The translations under genes were made by a program, and so were the position numbers. DNA of 64,000 bases from Zopfochytrium polystomum. Taxonomy: Eukaryota > Chytridiomycota > Chytridiomycetes > Chytridiales > Chytridiaceae. This document shows positions 58,441-64,000 of the stretch, piece after piece; position 1 is the first letter of the stretch; the number at the start of each line of letters is the position of its first letter. The stretch covers positions 1-64,000 of the forward strand of contig JAIVFJ010000177.1 in the NCBI GenBank assembly GCA_025765615.1, in the 5' to 3' direction. Below the pieces are notes generated by a model. The model was given only the letters and a program-made list of their open reading frames with translations, searched no databases and was not told the DNA's origin.

Positions 58441-58477
58441 GACAGAGCCGGGTCGTCGAACGCCAACACGCCATCAA

Positions 58478-58551
58478 CGTTGAAGGTCGCGGGTTCGATC
58501 CCCGCCAGGGACTCCCTGTATCTCAGCGGTAGAGCGTCGGACTTGTAAATC
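58478..58551 (+). repeat. tRNA-Thr(TGT)-like halves in reversed order
   Basis: A perfect T arm GCGGGTTCGATCCCCGC and acceptor 3' strand CAGGGA (58506-58511) come first; after one base (C) comes the 5' strand TCCCTG (58513-58518), a D arm TCTCAGCGGTAGAGC and the anticodon region TCGGACTTGTAA. Each half fits the other as one tRNA but the order is permuted. See findings. Confidence 0.5.
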
Positions 58552-58565
58552 AATGAAAAATGATC

Positions 58566-58626
58566 AGTAGGGAAGCTGAGGCACCTCCGCAGACGTACTA
58601 AAAGGCACATGCGCTCGGCTCAAACC
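58566..58626 (+). repeat. Dispersed repeat shared with 47851-47912
   Basis: AGTAGGGAAGCTGAGGCACC and following words match 47851-47912 with scattered changes. It directly follows the tRNA-like halves. Confidence 0.5.
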
Positions 58627-58904
58627 CAAAGAGCATCACACCTGGAGGGATTTCATTACTTAACGCATGCACGCATGCGCACACTAACCGGTGCATTATA
58701 ATTTCTGGACGTACAATGTCCAGACCTTCAACAAATAGTTCATTTACTCCGCTTGTGTGCCTACTTAATTGGATTTTGTCCTTTGTTGTCTGTCTTTGAA
58801 CCTGTCCGCCGCAGTCATCCCCAATTGGCTATGTCTCCTATTCTGACTCCACTGTGCAAAGTTGCTTCCACCAGCAAAGTTGTTTTGCCAACGCGGACCA
58901 AGAG

Positions 58905-59190
58905 GGTTCTGACAGGCGTAGCACCCCTGTCTCCACCATAGACAGACTTCATCCCCTTCATGGGTCCACATGGGCTGCACTGGGTGCCGGACCAGCGCTT
59001 CTTGCCTGTTTGCCTCCTCTGTAAGCAAACCCTCTGATAGGTGAAGAGACAGACATACTTTGTCTGTCGCCGGCAGTCTCACTTCCTCTGTCGCCCACAG
59101 GGTATCCCTTCATGAGGCCAGCAGTACAGCAGATGGGCACAGCAGATGGGTGAGAGACAGGCGCACTGCGCCTGTCCCCCACAGTCATCT
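58905..59190 (+). repeat. Imperfect tandem units each with a hairpin
   Basis: Three units spaced about 110-140 bp apart each contain an inverted repeat: GACAGG...CCCTGTC (58911-58931), GACAGACA...TGTCTGTC (59048-59068) and GACAGGCGCA...TGCGCCTGTC (59156-59176). CCCTTCATG recurs next to them (58965, 59107, 59209). The stems differ in sequence but keep pairing. Confidence 0.5.
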
Positions 59191-59802
59191 CTGCCACCCC
59201 AAGGCCCCTTCATGGGACAACCCTGACAACCACTTTGTCTACAACACAGTCACCAACATCAGCCCTTCATGGAGACATAAGACAAATTGCTGGATAGGAC
59301 AGGAAAAGGGCTCTCTCTTTGTTTTCCCTGCACGGTTGCTTTAAGCTTCATCTGTGTTTTGTTGCAAATTTCTCGCCAACTTAGTGACGGTTGGAGCGTA
59401 CAAAGCTTTTGTAAAGATAGGCATAGGTCAAGGTTCAGGGTGTCTCAAACCAGACAATCGAGGTTAACTTGGAGGCCTATTCCTATTGATTCGACGTTGC
59501 ACCGCTCTTTTGTTCCAGTTGAACTACTGCACGTTACTCTATCAATCAAAGCTGCCATAACCAAGGACGACTCGTGCCAGTTGAGAGAAAAGCCAGCAGC
59601 ACACAGAGATTCACACCGTGCACTACGTCCTATCTACATACTTTATTTTCGCCGCCTTCCAACGGACATAGCAAATAATATTGTTCCAGTGTCTGCCTAT
59701 GTGTAAGTGGGTGAGGCGCCGCCACAGCTTGCTGAGGTAGGCAGGCAATGCGATACCAAAGATGCGATAACCCAGCACTTCTTCCGGCCGCAAAATCACT
59801 CT
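59191..59802. other. 3' flank of the kinase gene
   Basis: No gene supported. Short frames only. It probably contains the 3' UTR of the kinase gene at its right end. Confidence 0.45.
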
Positions 59803-62800
59803 CTAGTCGCCACCACCTGGTGCACCTCCAGTCATGTCGGCTGAAATCCTTCCGCACAGTCGCTTAAAGTCCCACATGTCGCCCTCGATCCTCCGCACGC
59901 GCACGCCAAACTTTGGCATTTTGGCCACTTTGCACACTTCCGCCTCAAACGTTACGTCCCCCCACTCGCACTCGAGGCAAAAGCTGCCGCCTCCTGACCC
60001 AGGCTTGCACGTAATGTCGGCCTTTTCCAAGTGCCTTTTAAGACGGTCCAGCAGCACATCCGGAAGCGTTCCCGTCGGTGGGTACAGCAGGTTGAACGCG
60101 TACTTTAGAACGCGTAGCGTGGGATACGCGCGCAGCATGGTCACTGGGTCGGGAACACCCTCCGGGTGAGTGTCTTGGCTCGCGTCAATGTAGAGGCTCG
60201 CGTCGGGCAGGTTACCGCCTCCGCCGCCAGCCGCACCAGCAGTGCCCGCCGCTGCAGAGCCGACGGCGCCGATGGGGCTGACCGCGGACGGTCGCTTCGA
60301 CCGCGGAGCCGCGGCGGGTTGGTGCGTCTGCAGCGTGTCGTGCCCGTCTTGCGGGGGCCTGCCGCGCTGCACGTGGATCGACTGCGCCCGGCTCGCCAGC
60401 CCGCCCGCGTTAGTCCTTCCGGCTCCCTTTTGCGCCCCGCCGCCGCCGCCGCCGCCGATTCCGCCGCCGGCTCCGACAACGCCAACATGGAGGTGATGGC
60501 TATCGGCGGCTGCCGCCCCCGACGGGCTCGACCCTGCATCCAGGAAGCCGGTCATCCCGCCTTTTGACTTTCCCGACGATCCGCCCCGCGGCGTGGTCGA
60601 TAGGAGCATGTCGGTAAGCGCGCCGTCCTCGAGCGGCGAGCGCCCGGGCGCTAACGCGAAAGTACCGCCTATTCCTCCTGCGCCGTGTTGGCCTGGGCTG
60701 CTGCTGCTCGTTTCCTGTGTGCGACGCCTTCCGACCGCGCCGTGGATAATGTTGCTGTTGTTGGCAACGGCGTTGGGGACGCCGTGAGGGATCTGCGAGT
60801 AGCTGCCGTGGACCGTGCCGCCGCCATCCGCTGCGTGCTCGACTTCCACGCCGTCCAAGTCGGCGCTCTCTGTTTCGATGGCGGGCACCAGAACCGCCGC
60901 CTGCTGTCGCGCTAGCGCCTTTTGCACGTCGCCAAAGCCACCACCCGAAACCCCCGCTACGACGCGCGAGCCCTGCTGCAAAGCCAGCTGCTGCCGGTGC
61001 GCCGCCCCGATCGCTGCCGCCCCGCCTGGCCCGACTCCCGCGGCTCGTACGACGCCGTTCCCGTCGTGGCCGTCGTCGCCGGCACCCAGCCCGACCACCC
61101 CGCTGCCGCCGCCCACGCCGTTCCCGCTCTTGTCGAGCCCACCAAGCGGGCTCGCCGCACCGTCCGCCTTGGTCCGAAGCCGCCGCAATCCCTGCGCACC
61201 GACGACTCCGCCCGCAGCCCCTCCTCCTCCTCCTCCCCCTCCTACTGCTCCCAAACCTCCACCACCGTTTCCCTTCCCCGTCCCCGCCCCACCTTCGTTC
61301 CCGCCTTTTGCGTGGCGCCGCGCCCCGGCTTGCCCTTGACTGTAATAAATAGCGTCTGCGTCTACGACCCCCCCGGCACCGGCCCCACCTGCGCCCCCGA
61401 TCCCCGCCCGCTCCATCTCCAACAGCGCCCGCACCACATCCCCCGGGATTCCCGCGGCCCCTCCAAACTCCTCCCCGCCCGCCGCCGCCGCGCCCTCTGC
61501 CGCCGCCGCCTGCGCCGCTGCCGCTGCCGCTGCCCGCTCCTCCGACTCCCGCGCAAACCGCCCCGGATCCTCCCGCCGCACGTGCGCTAGGATGTGGTAC
61601 GTCGCCGCCGCCGCGTTGAACCGGTGGCCCGCCACCGCCGCTGCCGCCGCCCCGCGGTCGAACCCGAGCAGCCCTAGCTGCGCCAGCAGCGCCCCGTCCA
61701 GCTCTGACGGGTCCAGCGGCGCCGGCGCGTTCGGGAGCACCGTCGACGCCGAGCCCGGCAGCGGGTATGACGACGACGACGGCGACGACTGTGGTACCGA
61801 CGCGCCCGCCGCTGCCGCTGCACTCGCGTCCGTCGCGGCGGCGGATGGCTGTGCGGAGGGGGTGCCCGGCCCTCCGCCGGAGCCGGCAACGCCCGGGTTG
61901 TTGCCCGTGCTGGAGGCCTGAGGTTGCAGAGCGGGGCTCTCCACACCGCCGCCGCCGCCGCCGCCGTTGTAGGATGGGCTACGCGATGGTGTCGGCGCGA
62001 GGAATGTCGTTTCCTGCGGTTGCCCCGCTGTGATCCACGGGTGCGCTCTGACCTGGGTGATGGTGAGGCGCTTTTTCGGGTTTATGGTGAGGAGCTTGGA
62101 AATGAGGTCTCGGCAGTCTGTTTGCGGGAGTCCGCATGGATGGTGTTGTTTTATTAGTGTTAAAGCGTCGCTGCCCACTCGCTAATACAATGCACACACA
62201 CTCTTTCGCGAAACCATCAACCGTGAATCTACATCCTTGATCACCTCTCACTCACCCGGCGACACAAAGTCTGGCACATCGTACACGCCCTTCATGATCG
62301 AGTCGTACAGCGCCGTAATATTGCTGTCCGCAAAGGGCAGGTCCCCGACGACCATCGCGTAAATGTTAATACCAAGAGACCACATATCCACTTCCGGCCC
62401 GATGTAGCGCTTGCCCTCGATCAGCTCGGGCGCTGAGTACACCGGCGACCCGCAGCACGTCTTTAGCGTCCTATTCTTGTCAAAGACGTTGGATAGGCCA
62501 AAGTCTGCCCGAACGAAGAGTGTTTTTACAATAATACGATAAGTAGTTAAATGAACGTTTGAGATTCTTAAAGCCCTCTCAGCCCTCCAATCTTCCCAAA
62601 CGCCAGCTTCTACTTGGCCGTCAGAGCACGAAAAAAATGTGAGGGAAAAGCGGCTTCATTTCTCTTACCTGACAGCTTTGCGCGGCCTCTCGCATCCAGC
62701 AGGATATTCTCAGCCTTGAGGTCCCTGTGCACGACCCCTCGGCCGTGGCAAAACGCGAGCGCGTCGACGACCTGCCGCGTCAGCACCCTCGCCTCCTCTT

Positions 62801-63412
62801 CATCCAGCCGCCCCTTGCTCACAATGTAGTCCAGCAGCTCCCCGCCCGGAGCGTGCTCCACCACCAAGCATAGCTCCCGCCGCGTCTCCATCACCTCGTA
62901 CAGCCGAATAATGTGTGGGTGGTCCAGCATCGCCATGATCTGCGCTTCCCGATGGATGTTGCGCAGAGAGTACTCGTCGGGGAGGCGCACCTTCTCGATC
63001 GACTTGATCGCGACCTGTATTCGCGTTAATCGTGAGGAGGGACGGGGTGAGCGGAGTCACCAACAAAGTGCACCAAGCCCTAACACCGATGAAGAGAGAG
63101 AATCAAGAGAACCTGGTAGTTCGTCAGCCGGTGCACCGCCAGCTTGACCCGCGCAAACGACCCCTCGCCAATCGTCCGCACGATCTCGTAGTTGCCGACA
63201 AACCTGTGCTTCTCCTGCCCCGCAGCCGCCACCGCCACCGAGGTCGCTGTCGCCCCGTTCGCTGCCGCCACGCCGCCAGCCGCCCCTGATCCGCCCGTCC
63301 CACCCGCTTGCACCGCGCTGGATGACGACGGCGTTCGACTGCTGCTGGGGATGACCGACGGACGCCGCGAGACGGTTGGGCCTGGGATTGCCCTCGACGG
63401 CTCCAGCTGCAT
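59803..63412 (-). CDS. MARK/Kin1-type CAMKL serine/threonine kinase with KA1 domain
   Basis: Four exons read from the right: 63113-63412, 62669-63014, 62256-62504, 59803-62117 (3210 nt, 1069 residues), phases consistent. The kinase domain starts at about residue 73: IVRTIGEGSFARVKLA (P-loop), VAIK (Lys 104), VVHRDLKAENILL (catalytic loop), DFGLSN, the activation loop KTCCGSPVYSAPELI with the LKB1-type Thr, and VDMWSLGINIYAMV. A UBA-like segment follows (LLAQLGLLGFDRGAAAAAVA). A long Gly/Ala-rich linker leads to a C-terminal KA1 domain (PTLRVLKYAFNLLYPPTGTL, WGDVTFEAEVCKVAKMP), which binds acidic lipids and restrains the kinase. The layout kinase-UBA-KA1 is that of MARK/PAR-1 relatives acting in polarity and the cytoskeleton. 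Confidence 0.93.
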
Positions 63413-64000
63413 CGTCTCCTGGCCCAGAGTAGGTTTCCTATCTTCTAACCTCGAGCTCGTCCGATTTTACCGCTGCTAGTCCTCGTTTGGGGGCAGCTGG
63501 TGTTGTTCGCGCCCCCCACCAGCCTGCTGCGGTTTCCTGGCTCGGTACACACCGCACACGTTATGGGCTCTCGGCTTGGGGTTTTTTTTTTGTGACCCTG
63601 CTCCCAGGCCTCTTCTTCGGGGGCTTATACCAAAAAAGCGATGAGATCGAAGCTCCGCCCGCAGTGTTTTGCCGGCTGTGCTGGGCTCACGCTGAAGAAG
63701 CGGCGCTGGGGTAGACCTCGCTGGATAATGTGGTGCGCGTGAGCAGGCCCCTTGGTGTGGCTTTGTGGGTCAGTTGACGGGTTGCTGGGTGTACTCGCGC
63801 TGGGAAAACGCGTAGTCGCGTTTCGCGCCTGAGTTTTTGCGTGATTTTTCGCTGAAAAGAAAAAGTTTCTTTTCCGTCCGCATTCGCTTCCTCGCGTACA
63901 GCTCCGTTTTATTAATGAACCTTTCAGTGTCATATGCGAGAGAAAAGAGTAGAGGGAGTGGCTACGCGGTACAAGACGTTGAACAACCACGATGCGTCGG
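63413..64000. other. Upstream region of the kinase gene
   Basis: No gene supported to the window edge. A minus-strand frame at 63625-63990 has no domain features. It probably holds the kinase promoter and 5' UTR. Confidence 0.5.

Noticed and set aside
58478..58551. Functional permuted tRNA gene
   Set aside because: Only one base separates the acceptor strands and the anticodon stem would have two G-U pairs and a mismatch. It is reported as an observation only.
63625..63990. 121-codon minus-strand ORF at the right edge
   Set aside because: No domain, no good start context and composition like the kinase 5' flank.

Overview
The window is nuclear DNA from a eukaryote, most probably an early-diverging zoosporic (chytrid-like) fungus. 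The reasons are intron-rich GC-rich genes with fungal-type products (cullin-1, N-terminal amidase NTA1, TFIIF beta, a MARK-type kinase, an HP1-like protein), a sense/antisense mixture of genes spaced by about 1-10 kb, chromodomain Ty3/gypsy elements, and a protein built of 'VLQWWKDSGL' repeats, a style I associate with chytrid and blastocladian genomes. The lineage is an inference. The host genes are rich in Ser/Ala/Gly/Asp homopolymers and the non-coding DNA in microsatellites.

Layout. 1-9064: a tandem and nested block of one Ty3/gypsy chromovirus family (called A here). The 3' end of one copy is followed by a 353-bp LTR shared with element 1; element 1 is split in its reverse transcriptase by a younger, internally deleted element 2 (perfect 5-bp target duplication AGATG); the 3' LTR of element 1 is split again by an inverted solo LTR. 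9794-15459: two genes of unknown function (a 1300-residue protein with an F-box-like segment, and a 130-residue protein). 15460-28200: gene-poor, with two tRNA genes (Ala, Asp), a tRNA-Val-like locus, a Tc1/mariner remnant, one unknown 314-residue frame and a family-B LTR. 28217-35896: a compact gene block, CUL1 (+), NTA1 (+), TFIIF beta (-). 35897-43990: a transposon graveyard in which an old minus-strand element gene is split by two solo LTRs, each with an exact target duplication, followed by an Asp-rich ORF and a DDE transposase remnant. 44068-47629: an F-box protein and the WW-repeat protein. 49579-56268: family-B LTRs flanking a large HP1-like gene. 56500-57150: a non-LTR endonuclease remnant. 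59803-63412: a UBA-like/KA1 kinase.

Main points. (1) The family-A LTR carries a phased array of canonical heat-shock elements, 22 five-base modules in one register, upstream of its TATA box, so this element may be heat-activated. (2) Nine bases just inside the LTR are complementary to the predicted 5' end of its RNA, which is the arrangement of Tf1-type self-priming. (3) Element 2 has lost RT/RNase H and the integrase core through two deletions of 1410 and 774 bp that both keep frame. (4) Several host introns have GU- or U-rich 5' parts and AC- or A-rich 3' parts in place of a pyrimidine tract, so the repeats could pair and bridge the intron. (5) An LTR remnant lies 123 bp upstream of the HP1-like gene in the same orientation.

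All four clear multi-exon models (CUL1, NTA1, TFIIF beta, HP1-like) and the kinase were assembled by hand from GT/AG sites with matching phases and total lengths divisible by three. Percent identities and database matches could not be computed here.
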